Shown here: positions 1 through 7,323 of the stretch, piece by piece
Position numbering within the stretch: position 1 is the stretch's first letter
How the letters are laid out: every line of letters starts with the position of its first letter
NCBI GenBank assembly: GCA_964249405.1
Contig: CAXUBX010000093.1
Location: 1-11,554, forward strand
Direction: 5' to 3'
Length of the DNA: 11,554 nucleotides
From: CAXTPV01 sp964249405
GTDB lineage: Bacteria; Pseudomonadota; Alphaproteobacteria; Acetobacterales; Acetobacteraceae
Program-made: the position numbers and the translations under genes
The notes under the pieces: model-generated
The model's input: only the letters and a program-made list of their open reading frames with translations
Database searches by the model: none
What the model was told of the DNA's origin: nothing

Positions 1-17
1 CGCTGACGGACGGGGCG

Positions 18-1052
18 ATGGCGGCCGGGTCGGCGCCGGGCGGCTTCAGGGTCGCCGTGGTGGGGGCGACCGGCGCGGTCGGACGCGAGATGCTCCGGAC
101 GCTGCACGAGCGCCGCTTCCCGGTGCGCGAGGTCGCGGCCCTGGCCTCGGGCCGTTCGGTCGGCCATCCGGTCTCGTTCGGCGACGGGGCGCCGCTCCGG
201 GTCCGGAACCTCGAGGGCTTCGACTTCGCCGGCTGGGACCTCGCGCTGTTCAGCCCGGGGGCCGCGGTCTCGGCGATCCACGCGCCGCGCGCCGCCGAGG
301 CGGGCTGCCTCGTGATCGACAACACGAGCCAGTTCCGGATGGAGCCCGACGTCCCGCTGGTGGTGCCCGAAGTGAACCCCGAGGCGCTGTCGCGGATCCG
401 GCGCGGCATCGTCGCCAACCCGAACTGCTCGACGATCCAGATGCTGGTGGCGCTGAAGCCGCTGCATGATCTCTGGACGGTCCGCCGCGTCGTGGTCGCG
501 ACCTACCAGTCGGTGTCGGGGGCGGGCAAGGAAGGCATGGACGAGCTGCACGTCCAGACCCGGGGCTCCTTCGTCGGCGACGCGCCGGAGGCCGAGCAGT
601 TCACCAAGACGATCGCCTTCAACTGCATCCCGCACATCGACCGCTTCATGGACGACGGGTCCACCCGGGAGGAGTGGAAGATGGCGGCCGAGACGCGGAA
701 GATCCTCGATCCCGACATCGCGGTGATCGCGACCTGCGTCCGGGTGCCGGTGTTCATCGGTCACGCCGAGGCGGTGGTCGCCGAGTTCGCCGAGCCGGTC
801 GAGGTGGACGCGGCGGCGCGCGCGCTTCGCGACGCGCCCGGCGTCGTCCTCTTCGACACCAGGGAGGACGGCGGCTACGCGACGCCGGCGGAATGCGTCG
901 GCGAGGACGCGACCTATGTCAGCCGGCTGCGTCGCGACCCGACGGTGCCGAACGGTCTCGCCTTCTGGTGCGTCTCGGACAATCTCCGCAAGGGCGCCGC
1001 GCTGAACGCGGTGCAGATCGCCGAGACGCTGCTCGCCTCGGGGCGGCTCTGA
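18..1052 (+). CDS. asd: Aspartate-semialdehyde dehydrogenase
   Basis: This cytosolic enzyme reduces L-aspartyl-4-phosphate to aspartate-4-semialdehyde with NADPH, the branch point to lysine/diaminopimelate, threonine and methionine. The 344-residue product has the usual family length. It opens with a Rossmann nucleotide-binding motif (GATGAVG, about residues 16-22). The active-site signature NPNCST places the nucleophilic cysteine at C137, the YQSVSGAG segment follows at about 161-168, and the catalytic histidine is H249 in VFIGHAEAV. The ATG at 18 is chosen because the Rossmann strand begins about ten residues later and no better-spaced start lies between; only a weak purine stretch (GGACGGGG) precedes it. 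A TGA at 4-6 could be the stop of an upstream gene (leuB is a common neighbour of asd in related bacteria), but this cannot be verified here. It is followed by sdhC after 66 bases that hold a possible separate promoter, so co-transcription with sdh is uncertain. Confidence 0.96.
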   Translation: MAAGSAPGGFRVAVVGATGAVGREMLRTLHERRFPVREVAALASGRSVGHPVSFGDGAPLRVRNLEGFDFAGWDLALFSPGAAVSAIHAPRAAEAGCLVIDNTSQFRMEPDVPLVVPEVNPEALSRIRRGIVANPNCSTIQMLVALKPLHDLWTVRRVVVATYQSVSGAGKEGMDELHVQTRGSFVGDAPEAEQFTKTIAFNCIPHIDRFMDDGSTREEWKMAAETRKILDPDIAVIATCVRVPVFIGHAEAVVAEFAEPVEVDAAARALRDAPGVVLFDTREDGGYATPAECVGEDATYVSRLRRDPTVPNGLAFWCVSDNLRKGAALNAVQIAETLLASGRL

Positions 1053-1069
1053 ATCGCGGGCGGCCTCGA

Positions 1070-1098
1070 TTGACCGGCCGGTCGGGCGACACTAGGTC
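1070..1098 (+). promoter_or_regulatory. Candidate sigma-70-type promoter for the sdh operon
   Basis: In the asd-sdhC gap a TTGACC hexamer (1070-1075) lies exactly 17 bases before TAGGTC (1093-1098). The -35 box is a five-of-six match to TTGACA. The -10 box is poor but tolerable for a GC-rich alphaproteobacterium. Transcription would begin near 1105, which would place the sdhC ribosome-binding site almost at the 5' end of the message. The assignment rests on sequence match and position only. Confidence 0.4.
1072..1083. promoter_or_regulatory. 12-bp perfect palindrome overlapping the candidate sdh promoter
   Basis: GACCGGCCGGTC reads identically on both strands. It covers the end of the putative -35 hexamer and the first part of the spacer, a position where a repressor dimer could block RNA polymerase. 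No T-run follows, so it is not a Rho-independent terminator. Short GC palindromes arise often by chance in this base composition, so an operator role is only a possibility. Confidence 0.25.
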
Positions 1099-1108
1099 TC
1101 GCGTGAAC

Positions 1109-1113
1109 GGAGG
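1109..1113 (+). promoter_or_regulatory. Strong ribosome-binding site of sdhC
   Basis: GGAGG sits five bases before the ATG at 1119 and is the clearest Shine-Dalgarno sequence in the window. It decides the sdhC start in favour of 1119 rather than the internal in-frame ATG at 1185, which lies just before the conserved SPHLQVYKPQ segment. Confidence 0.8.
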
Positions 1114-1118
1114 ATGAC

Positions 1119-1553
1119 ATGAAGGACGGGCGCGACGCGCTGTTCATCGGGCACGCGACCGACGGCCGGACGGTCCGTCGTCCGATGTCGCCCCACCTCC
1201 AGGTCTACAAGCCGCAGCTCACGTCGGTCCTGTCGATCATGAACCGGATGACCGCGATCGCGATCTCGTTCGGCACGCTGCTGATGGTCTGGTGGCTGGT
1301 GGCGGCCGCCGGGGGGCCAAAGGCGTTCGCGGGCGTGCAGTGGTTCGCGGGATCGATCGTCGGCGTCCTGCTGCTGCTCGGCTGGACGGTCGCGCTCTGC
1401 TACCACACCTTCGGCGGCATCCGGCACCTCGCCTGGGACGCCGGCATCGGCTTCTCGCTTCCGGCGGTGCACCGGTCCGGCCGGATCACGGTCGCCGCGA
1501 CCGCCGCGACCTCGCTCCTGGTCATCGTGGCCGGCCTCGCGGTCTGGCTCTAG
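1119..1553 (+). CDS. sdhC: Succinate dehydrogenase cytochrome b556 subunit (SdhC)
   Basis: This is one of the two membrane anchors of complex II. It helps bind heme b and forms part of the ubiquinone site. The 144-residue protein has a hydrophilic N-terminus, the conserved SPHLQVYKPQLTSVLSI block (about 23-39) and three hydrophobic helices (roughly 44-64, 74-95 and 122-143). The heme-ligand motif YHTFGGIRHLAWD puts the axial histidine at H96, equivalent to E. coli His84. S39 and R43 match E. coli quinone-site residues Ser27 and Arg31, but the normally conserved histidine just before the arginine (E. coli His30) is Asn42, and a following Gly is Ala. The N-terminus is about 20 residues longer than in many homologues; the GGAGG site supports this start. 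It is first in the sdhCDAB operon, and sdhD follows after 10 bases. Confidence 0.95.
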   Translation: MKDGRDALFIGHATDGRTVRRPMSPHLQVYKPQLTSVLSIMNRMTAIAISFGTLLMVWWLVAAAGGPKAFAGVQWFAGSIVGVLLLLGWTVALCYHTFGGIRHLAWDAGIGFSLPAVHRSGRITVAATAATSLLVIVAGLAVWL

Positions 1554-1563
1554 GAACCGCACC

Positions 1564-1974
1564 ATGCCCGTGACCGAGACAGGCGCCCCCGCGATGCGGT
1601 CGCAACTCGCGCGCGTCCGGGGGCTCGGCGCCGGCGGTTCGGGCGTGGTCGAGCACTGGCGCGTCGAGCGCCTCACGGCGATCGCGCTGCTGCCGCTCAC
1701 GGTCTGGTTCGTGGTCTCGGTGATCGCGCATCTCGGCGCGGCGCAGCCGGTCGTCGCGCACTGGGCCGGCCGGCCGTTGAACACCGTGCTGCTGCTCGCA
1801 CTGGTCGCGATGACGTTCCACCACATGCAGCTCGGCTTGCAGGTCGTGATCGGCGACTACATCCATGACCGGCGGCTGGAGATGGCCGCGACCCTCCTCA
1901 ACAAGGGGGCGGCCATCCTGCTCGCCCTGTTCGCCGCCGTCGCCGTACTCAAGATGGCGTTCGGCGCGGCCTAG
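1564..1974 (+). CDS. sdhD: Succinate dehydrogenase hydrophobic membrane anchor subunit (SdhD)
   Basis: This is the second membrane anchor of complex II, partnering SdhC in heme b and ubiquinone binding. The 136-residue product has three predicted transmembrane helices (about 39-60, 70-95 and 107-134). The sequence HHMQLGLQVVIGDY carries the heme ligand H87 (aligned with E. coli His71) and the quinone-site pair D98-Y99 (E. coli Asp82-Tyr83). The RVRGLG and HWRVERLTA segments are typical of alphaproteobacterial SdhD. An AGGA eight bases upstream of the ATG at 1564 supports this start. An in-frame ATG at 1594, giving a protein beginning MRSQLARVRGLG, would fit the shorter N-terminus of many relatives and remains possible. 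It sits 10 bases after sdhC and 14 before sdhA. Confidence 0.94.
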   Translation: MPVTETGAPAMRSQLARVRGLGAGGSGVVEHWRVERLTAIALLPLTVWFVVSVIAHLGAAQPVVAHWAGRPLNTVLLLALVAMTFHHMQLGLQVVIGDYIHDRRLEMAATLLNKGAAILLALFAAVAVLKMAFGAA

Positions 1975-1988
1975 GACATCCCGGACCC

Positions 1989-3800
1989 ATGAACGCGATC
2001 ACGCTTCCCTCGACGCGGGCCTACAACGTCGTCGATCACAGCTACGACGTCGTCGTGGTCGGCGCCGGGGGCTCGGGCCTCCGGGCGACGCTCGGCATGG
2101 TCGCCGCCGGCCTGCGCACGGCCTGCATCACCAAGGTGTTCCCGACCCGCAGCCACACGGTCGCCGCCCAGGGCGGGATCGGGGCGGCGCTCGGCAACAT
2201 GGGCGAGGACGACTGGCGCTGGCACATGTACGACACCGTGAAGGGGTCGGACTGGCTCGGCGACCAGGACGCGATCGAGTACATGTGCCGCGAGGCGGTC
2301 CCGGCGATCCAGGAGCTCGAGCATCTCGGCGTGCCGTTCAGCCGCACCGAGGACGGGCGGATCTACCAGCGCCCGTTCGGCGGCCACATGAAGGACTACG
2401 GCCGCGAACCCGCGCAGCGCGCCTGCGCCGCCGCCGACCGCACCGGGCATGCGATCCTGCACACGCTCTATCAGCAGAGCCTCAAGCACAATGCCGAGTT
2501 CTTCGTCGAGTATTTCGCGCTCGACCTCATCATGGACGAGGAGGGTGCCTGCCGAGGGGTGATGGCCTGGTGCCTGGAGGACGGCACGATGCACCGCTTC
2601 AGTGCGCAGCGGGTGGTGCTGGCGACCGGCGGCTACGGGCGCGCCTATCTCTCCTGCACGTCGGCGCACACCTGCACGGGCGATGGCGGCGCGATGGCGA
2701 TGCGGGCCGGCCTGCCGACGCAGGACATGGAGTTCGTGCAGTTCCACCCGACCGGCATCTTCCCGGCCGGCTGCCTGCTGACGGAAGGCTGCCGCGGCGA
2801 GGGCGGGTATCTGACCAATTCCGAGGGCGAGCGCTTCATGGAGCGCTATGCGCCGACCGCGAAGGACCTCGCGTCGCGTGACGTGGTGTCCCGCTCGATG
2901 ACGATCGAGATCAACGAGGGACGCGGGTGCGGTCCGAACCAGGACCACATCCTGATGCATCTCGAGCATCTCGGGGCCGACCTGCTCAGCGAGCGGCTGC
3001 CCGGGATCTCGGAGACGGCGCGGGTCTTCGCCGGCATCGACGTCACCAGGGAGCCGGTCCCGGTGCTACCGACGGTGCACTACAACATGGGCGGCATCCC
3101 GACCAACTATCACGGCGAGGTGCTCCGCCCGACCGAGCGCGATCCCGACGCCGTGGTGCCGGGACTGATGGCGATCGGGGAAGCGGCCTGCGTCTCGGTG
3201 CACGGGGCGAACCGGCTCGGCACCAACTCCCTGCTCGACCTGGTGGTGTTCGGCCGGGCCGCCGCGAAGCGCGCCGCGGCGACGGTGCGTCCCGAGGACA
3301 AGGTCCCGCCGCTGCCGAAGCGCGCCGGCGAGGCCTCGCTCGACCGGTTCGACCGCACCCGGCACGCGACCGGGGCGACGCTGGTGGCCGACCTCCGCGA
3401 GAGCCTGCAGCGCGCGATGCAGGCCCATGCGGCGGTGTTCCGCACCAGCGGGAGCCTTCGCGACGGCTGCGACAAGATGCGCGGGCTCTGGCGCGGGATG
3501 GCCGACATGTCGGTCACCGACCGGAGCCTGATCTGGAACACCGACCTGGTCGAGGCGCTCGAACTGCAGAACCTTGCCGCGAACGGCGCCGCGACGATGT
3601 TCTCGGCGGCGGCCCGCGAGGAGAGCCGCGGCGCGCACGCGCAGGACGACTTCCCGGACCGCGACGACGAGCACTGGATGAAGCACACCGTGTCCGACCT
3701 GGACGAAGCGGGCGAGGTCGCCCTCTCCTATCGCCCGGTCCGGATGCAGACGCTGACGAACGAGGTCTCGGTGTTCCCGCCCAAGAAGCGGGTCTACTGA
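1989..3800 (+). CDS. sdhA: Succinate dehydrogenase flavoprotein subunit (SdhA)
   Basis: This is the catalytic subunit of complex II. It oxidises succinate to fumarate with covalently bound FAD on the cytoplasmic face of the inner membrane and passes electrons to SdhB. The 603-residue length is normal. The FAD dinucleotide motif GAGGSG lies at about 25-30. The flavin-linking histidine is H56 in the TRSHTVAAQGG block (E. coli His45). Active-site residues are present: H253 in HPTGIFP, the LTEGCRGEGG loop, R297 (the proton-shuttle arginine), H364 in VHYNMGG and R409 in GANRLGTNS. The C-terminal PPKKRVY tail is also typical. All expected catalytic residues are intact, so it should be active. The ribosome-binding site is weak, and the start is fixed by its place 14 bases after sdhD and by the FAD motif near the N-terminus. 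sdhB follows after 17 bases. Confidence 0.98.
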   Translation: MNAITLPSTRAYNVVDHSYDVVVVGAGGSGLRATLGMVAAGLRTACITKVFPTRSHTVAAQGGIGAALGNMGEDDWRWHMYDTVKGSDWLGDQDAIEYMCREAVPAIQELEHLGVPFSRTEDGRIYQRPFGGHMKDYGREPAQRACAAADRTGHAILHTLYQQSLKHNAEFFVEYFALDLIMDEEGACRGVMAWCLEDGTMHRFSAQRVVLATGGYGRAYLSCTSAHTCTGDGGAMAMRAGLPTQDMEFVQFHPTGIFPAGCLLTEGCRGEGGYLTNSEGERFMERYAPTAKDLASRDVVSRSMTIEINEGRGCGPNQDHILMHLEHLGADLLSERLPGISETARVFAGIDVTREPVPVLPTVHYNMGGIPTNYHGEVLRPTERDPDAVVPGLMAIGEAACVSVHGANRLGTNSLLDLVVFGRAAAKRAAATVRPEDKVPPLPKRAGEASLDRFDRTRHATGATLVADLRESLQRAMQAHAAVFRTSGSLRDGCDKMRGLWRGMADMSVTDRSLIWNTDLVEALELQNLAANGAATMFSAAAREESRGAHAQDDFPDRDDEHWMKHTVSDLDEAGEVALSYRPVRMQTLTNEVSVFPPKKRVY

Positions 3801-3817
3801 GACCGGAACGGAGACAC

Positions 3818-4600
3818 ATGGTCGAGTTCACGCTTCCCGCGAACAGCGCCGTCGGCAAGGGCCGCCACCATCCCGCCGAGGCGGGCGCCACGCGGGTGAA
3901 ATCCTTCAACGTCTATCGCTGGAGCCCCGACGACGGGGACAATCCGGTGATCGAGACCTACGACGTCGACCTCGATCGGGTTGGACCGATGGTGCTCGAC
4001 GCGCTGATCCACATCAAGAACCGGATCGACACCACGCTCGCCTTCCGCCGGTCCTGCCGCGAGGGGATCTGCGGCTCCTGCGCGATGAACATCGACGGCA
4101 CCAACACGCTGGCCTGCCTCAAGCCGATCGACGAGGTGAAGGGCGCGGTCAGGATCTACCCGCTGCCGCACATGCCGGTGGTGCGCGACCTGGTGCCGGA
4201 CCTCACCGCCGCCTACGCGCAGCTTCGGTCGGTCGAGCCGTGGCTGAAATCCGACACGCCCCCGCCGCCGGACGGCGAGCGGCGGCAGAGCACGGACGAG
4301 CGCAAGGCACTCGACGGGATGTGGGAATGCATCCTCTGCTTCTGCTGCACGACGGCGTGCCCGTCCTACTGGTGGAACGGCGACAAGTATCTCGGCCCTG
4401 CGGTGCTGCTCGCCGCCTATCGCTGGATCGCCGACAGCCGCGACGAGGCGACCGGCGAGCGGCTCGACCAGCTCGAGGACACGTTCAAGCTCTACGCCTG
4501 TCGCACGATCATGAACTGCACCCAGACCTGCCCGAAGGGACTGAACCCGGCGCAGGCGATCGGCCGGATCAAGCAGCTTCAGCTCGAACGGAAAGGCTGA
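3818..4600 (+). CDS. sdhB: Succinate dehydrogenase iron-sulfur subunit (SdhB)
   Basis: This subunit carries electrons from SdhA flavin to the quinone site through three Fe-S clusters. The 260-residue protein has an N-terminal ferredoxin domain whose [2Fe-2S] ligands are C80, C85, C88 and C100. The C-terminal domain carries CILCFCCTTACP (C171, C174, C177, C181) and CRTIMNCTQTCPKG (C228, C234, C238), which together hold the [4Fe-4S] and [3Fe-4S] clusters. The open frame extends far upstream inside sdhA, but the true start is the ATG at 3818: GGAG lies just before it and the protein then begins in the usual way. It is the last gene of sdhCDAB. The phosphatase gene begins 19 bases downstream with no terminator visible between, so the transcript may continue. 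Confidence 0.97.
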   Translation: MVEFTLPANSAVGKGRHHPAEAGATRVKSFNVYRWSPDDGDNPVIETYDVDLDRVGPMVLDALIHIKNRIDTTLAFRRSCREGICGSCAMNIDGTNTLACLKPIDEVKGAVRIYPLPHMPVVRDLVPDLTAAYAQLRSVEPWLKSDTPPPPDGERRQSTDERKALDGMWECILCFCCTTACPSYWWNGDKYLGPAVLLAAYRWIADSRDEATGERLDQLEDTFKLYACRTIMNCTQTCPKGLNPAQAIGRIKQLQLERKG

Positions 4601-4619
4601 GCGGGGACGTCGTCGGACC

Positions 4620-5282
4620 ATGTTCAGCCGGTCGCTCGCCGAGCCGGGCGCCCGGCTCGGTGCCTGGAACGACAGCCTGTTCTCCGACCACGCGGTGTTC
4701 CGCACGGTCTGGCACAACTGGGCGGAAGTCCTCCCCGGCCGCCTCTACCGCTCGAACCATCCGACCCCGGCGCGGCTGGCCCGCATGGCGCGCCGGCATC
4801 ATCTTCGAACGCTGATCAATCTCCGGGGACAGCGTGCCTGCGGGTCCGACGCGCTGTCGCGCGAGGCGGCGAGCCGATTGGGCCTCCGCCATCACGACAT
4901 GGCGTTCGAGAGCCGCGGCGCGCCGCATCGCGACCGGATCCTGCGGTTCCTCCGGCTCTACCGCACGATCGAGACGCCGGCGTTGATGCATTGCAAGTCG
5001 GGCGCCGATCGGGCCGGGCTCGCCGCCGGGCTGGTGATCCTGTTCGAGGGGGGCACTGCCGATGCGGCGCTCCGGCAGCTGTCGTGGCGGTTCGGACATT
5101 TCAACCGTTCGCGCACCGGCATCCTCGACGCCTTCTTCCTCCGCTACCGCGGCGAGGCCGAAGGGCGGATCCCGTTTCTCGACTGGGTGGAGCACGAATA
5201 CGACGAGGCCGCGCTGAAGCGGGACTTCGTCGCGGGCGGCGTCTCGTCCTTCCTGGTCGATCGCGTGCTCAGGCGCGAGTGA
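4620..5282 (+). CDS. Cys-based protein tyrosine / dual-specificity phosphatase family protein
   Basis: The 220-residue soluble protein carries the P-loop signature HCKSGADRAG, a C-x5-R motif with nucleophile C125 and phosphate-binding R131. An upstream strand of the type LYRSNHPTP...LRTLINLRG is typical of small bacterial and fungal dual-specificity phosphatases (SIW14-like/atypical DSPs). The family dephosphorylates phosphotyrosine or phosphoserine/threonine proteins, and some members act on inositol phosphates or lipids; the substrate here cannot be told. The general-acid aspartate is not obvious: D130 lies inside the P-loop, and the HHDMAFESRG loop is a candidate region. No signal peptide or transmembrane segment is seen. 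The gene starts 19 bases after sdhB and its TGA overlaps the GTG of the sulfotransferase gene by four bases, pointing to coupled translation and a shared pathway. Confidence 0.85.
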   Translation: MFSRSLAEPGARLGAWNDSLFSDHAVFRTVWHNWAEVLPGRLYRSNHPTPARLARMARRHHLRTLINLRGQRACGSDALSREAASRLGLRHHDMAFESRGAPHRDRILRFLRLYRTIETPALMHCKSGADRAGLAAGLVILFEGGTADAALRQLSWRFGHFNRSRTGILDAFFLRYRGEAEGRIPFLDWVEHEYDEAALKRDFVAGGVSSFLVDRVLRRE

Positions 5283-6469
5283 GCGAGGCCGGCCCGATCC
5301 GGCGCCTGCTGCCCCGCCCGGCCTCGCGCGGGAGCGGCCGCGCGCATCGGGTGTTCCATCCACTCTGCGGCGCGACGCTTCCCGTGCTGGCCCGTGCGCT
5401 GGTTCGTCGGGACACCGTCTCGGCCACCCGCGCGCCCGTCGCCCTGGTGGCACTCGGGATGGCGGTGCTCCGCCTGCCGTTCACCCTCGGCGAGGCGGCG
5501 TTCGCCTCGGCCGCGATCCCGAGGCGCGGCGACTACGCCGCCCCCGTGTTCATCGTCGGGCACTGGCGGAGCGGCACCACCCATCTCGCCAACGTTCTCA
5601 GCCGGAGCGGGACGTTCGGCATCCTGTCGCCGATGGCGGTCGGGCTGCCGTCGGAAGCGATCGGGCTCGGCCGACTCGCGCGGCCCTTCGTCGAGCAGTT
5701 CTTTCCGACCCACCGCCTGATCGACGATATTGCGCTCCGTGCCGACCTGCCGCAGGAGGACGAGCTGGCGATGGCGAACCTCGCGACGGTGTCCTGCCAG
5801 CACGGGATCTACTTTCCGCGGCGACTGCTCGCGGAGTTCGATCGCGGCCTGTTCGGGATCGGCGTCGGCGCGCAGGAGCAGGCGCGCCGGGACCGGGCGC
5901 TCGAGCGCTACGTCGCGAAGATGACCTGGGCCGCCGGCGGCCGACCGATGCTGATCCGGAACCCGGCAAGCTCGACCCGGATCCCGGCCCTGCGCGCGAT
6001 CTGGCCGGACGCGCGCTTCATCCACATCCACCGCGATCCCCACGCGGTGTTCGGCTCCTCGGTCAGGATGTTCGGGACGCTGCTGGAGGAACTCGCTCTC
6101 GGACCGGCTGGATGCACGGATGCCCGGGCGCTGGTCCGTCACGTCCATCCGCGGCTGATCGCGACGCTGCTCCGGGATCTCGACGACTTGCCGGAGGGCT
6201 CGGCGGTCTCGGTCGCGCATGCGGCGCTCGCGCGCGACCCGGTCGGCACCGTCGCGATGATCGCCGAGCGCCTCGGGTTGCCACGCACCGCGGCGGGGAT
6301 GGCGGCGATGGGGACCTATGCGGGCGCGCATCGGCAACGTCCACGGACCCATGCCCTCCATGAGGAGGATCGGCGTTTTCTCGAGCGCCATTCCGACCTG
6401 TTCGCCCGGCTCGGCTACGCGCGGGCGCGGCCGGAGGTGGACGCGGAACGGCTGGAACCGGCGTCGTGA
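5279..6469 (+). CDS. PAPS-dependent sulfotransferase family protein
   Basis: The 396-residue protein belongs to the bacterial Sulfotransfer_3-type family, which transfers sulfuryl from 3'-phosphoadenosine-5'-phosphosulfate to hydroxyl groups of lipids, glycans or small molecules. The 5'-phosphosulfate loop is GHWRSGTTH at 94-102. The 3'-phosphate motif is around R252 and S260 in IHRDPHAVFGSS, with the eight-residue Arg-to-Ser spacing of the family. The PQEDE segment after an LRADL stretch is also common in this subgroup. A hydrophobic stretch at about 48-75 might associate with the membrane. The open frame runs upstream into the phosphatase gene, but the GTG at 5279, overlapping that gene's stop as GTGA, is the natural start; no Shine-Dalgarno is needed with coupling. 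It ends in a second GTGA overlap with the next gene. The acceptor substrate is unknown. Confidence 0.85.
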   Translation: MSEAGPIRRLLPRPASRGSGRAHRVFHPLCGATLPVLARALVRRDTVSATRAPVALVALGMAVLRLPFTLGEAAFASAAIPRRGDYAAPVFIVGHWRSGTTHLANVLSRSGTFGILSPMAVGLPSEAIGLGRLARPFVEQFFPTHRLIDDIALRADLPQEDELAMANLATVSCQHGIYFPRRLLAEFDRGLFGIGVGAQEQARRDRALERYVAKMTWAAGGRPMLIRNPASSTRIPALRAIWPDARFIHIHRDPHAVFGSSVRMFGTLLEELALGPAGCTDARALVRHVHPRLIATLLRDLDDLPEGSAVSVAHAALARDPVGTVAMIAERLGLPRTAAGMAAMGTYAGAHRQRPRTHALHEEDRRFLERHSDLFARLGYARARPEVDAERLEPAS

Positions 6470-7257
6470 ACGGGGCGGTCGCCATCCTGCTGGTGGCGCT
6501 CGCGGCGTCGGCCGGTGGCGGCGCGAGCATCCTCGCCCATCGCTTCGTCGCCTTCTCGCACCGGCGCGACCATCACGAGGTCGGCGCGGTGGTCTTCCTC
6601 CAGCTCGGCGTCGTGTTCGCCGTTCTGCTCGCCTTCGTGTTCGACGAGACCTGGGGCCAGTACAACGCGGCGGCGCAGGCCGTCGATCTCGAATGCGGCG
6701 CGCTCCACGGGGCGTCGATGATCGCGACCACGCTGAAGCCTGCCGAGGCGCACGCCCTCGTCGGCGCCGAGGTGGACTACGTGGTCTCGGTCGTCGGCCC
6801 GGAATGGCGCGAGATGGCGCGACACCGGCGCGAGGACCTCGCGACCGACGACCGTCTGGTGATGCTGGTCCGCGCCGCGGCGCTGATCGCGCGCGACGAT
6901 CCGGCGCGCCCGCGCGCGACGGCCGAGATCCTGTCCCTGCTGGCCACCGCGCACGCCGAGCGCGAAGCACGGATCTTCCAGGTCGGAAGCGGCGTTCCCG
7001 GGCCGCTCTGGGCGGTGTTGATCGTGTTCGCGGTGGTGCTGGAGATGTTCGTGGCGCTCGCGGCGCTGTCGTGGCCCGCCACCGCCTTCGCCTTCAGCGC
7101 GGTGTTCGCGGCGGGCATCACCAGCATCCTGGTCATCGGCCGGCTGCTCGACTATCCGTTCGAGGGTGCGCTCGCGATCCCCTCGAGCGACTTCGTCGAT
7201 CTCCTGGGCAAGCTCAGGCTGCTGCTCGCCGCGACCGGGGCGACGGGCGCGCCCTGA
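6466..7257 (+). CDS. DUF4239 (bestrophin-like) integral membrane protein
   Basis: The 263-residue protein has two N-terminal transmembrane helices (about 3-23 and 40-60), a mainly alpha-helical soluble middle (about 62-180) and two more helices (about 182-202 and 204-225). A segment right after helix 2 (WGQYNAAAQAVDLECGALHG) and the later VVGPEWREMA match the pattern of DUF4239 proteins, described as having a bestrophin-like domain. Bestrophins are chloride channels, but no activity is established for this family that I can rely on. Translation begins at a GTG that shares GTGA with the sulfotransferase stop, so it is the third member of a tightly coupled gene set. The family name is recognised from motif pattern and topology and should be confirmed by a profile search. 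Confidence 0.75.
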   Translation: MNGAVAILLVALAASAGGGASILAHRFVAFSHRRDHHEVGAVVFLQLGVVFAVLLAFVFDETWGQYNAAAQAVDLECGALHGASMIATTLKPAEAHALVGAEVDYVVSVVGPEWREMARHRREDLATDDRLVMLVRAAALIARDDPARPRATAEILSLLATAHAEREARIFQVGSGVPGPLWAVLIVFAVVLEMFVALAALSWPATAFAFSAVFAAGITSILVIGRLLDYPFEGALAIPSSDFVDLLGKLRLLLAATGATGAP

Positions 7258-7323
7258 TGCCGGGCGACCCCTCGGTCGGGCTTCCGTGACGAGCGGCGGG
7301 AGAGCGCGGGCGGTGACCACGCG

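Noticed and set aside
1865..2881. A 338-codon plus-strand open frame overlapping sdhD and sdhA
   Set aside because: It lies in an alternative frame of sdhA and is Arg-rich; sdhA with its full set of catalytic residues explains the region.
2927..3817. N-terminal extension of the sdhB frame into sdhA, which might look like a fusion protein
   Set aside because: The extension is an out-of-frame reading of sdhA; sdhB begins at the ATG at 3818 with a ribosome-binding site and a normal N-terminus.
5144..6970. A 608-codon minus-strand open frame opposite the phosphatase, sulfotransferase and DUF4239 genes
   Set aside because: Arg/Pro-dominated composition, no domain, and the opposite strand encodes clear families with intact motifs.
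7258..7290. Possible hairpin (CGACC ... GGTCG) after the DUF4239 gene as a terminator
   Set aside because: Only five base pairs, with mismatches just outside and no T-run; not a convincing Rho-independent terminator.
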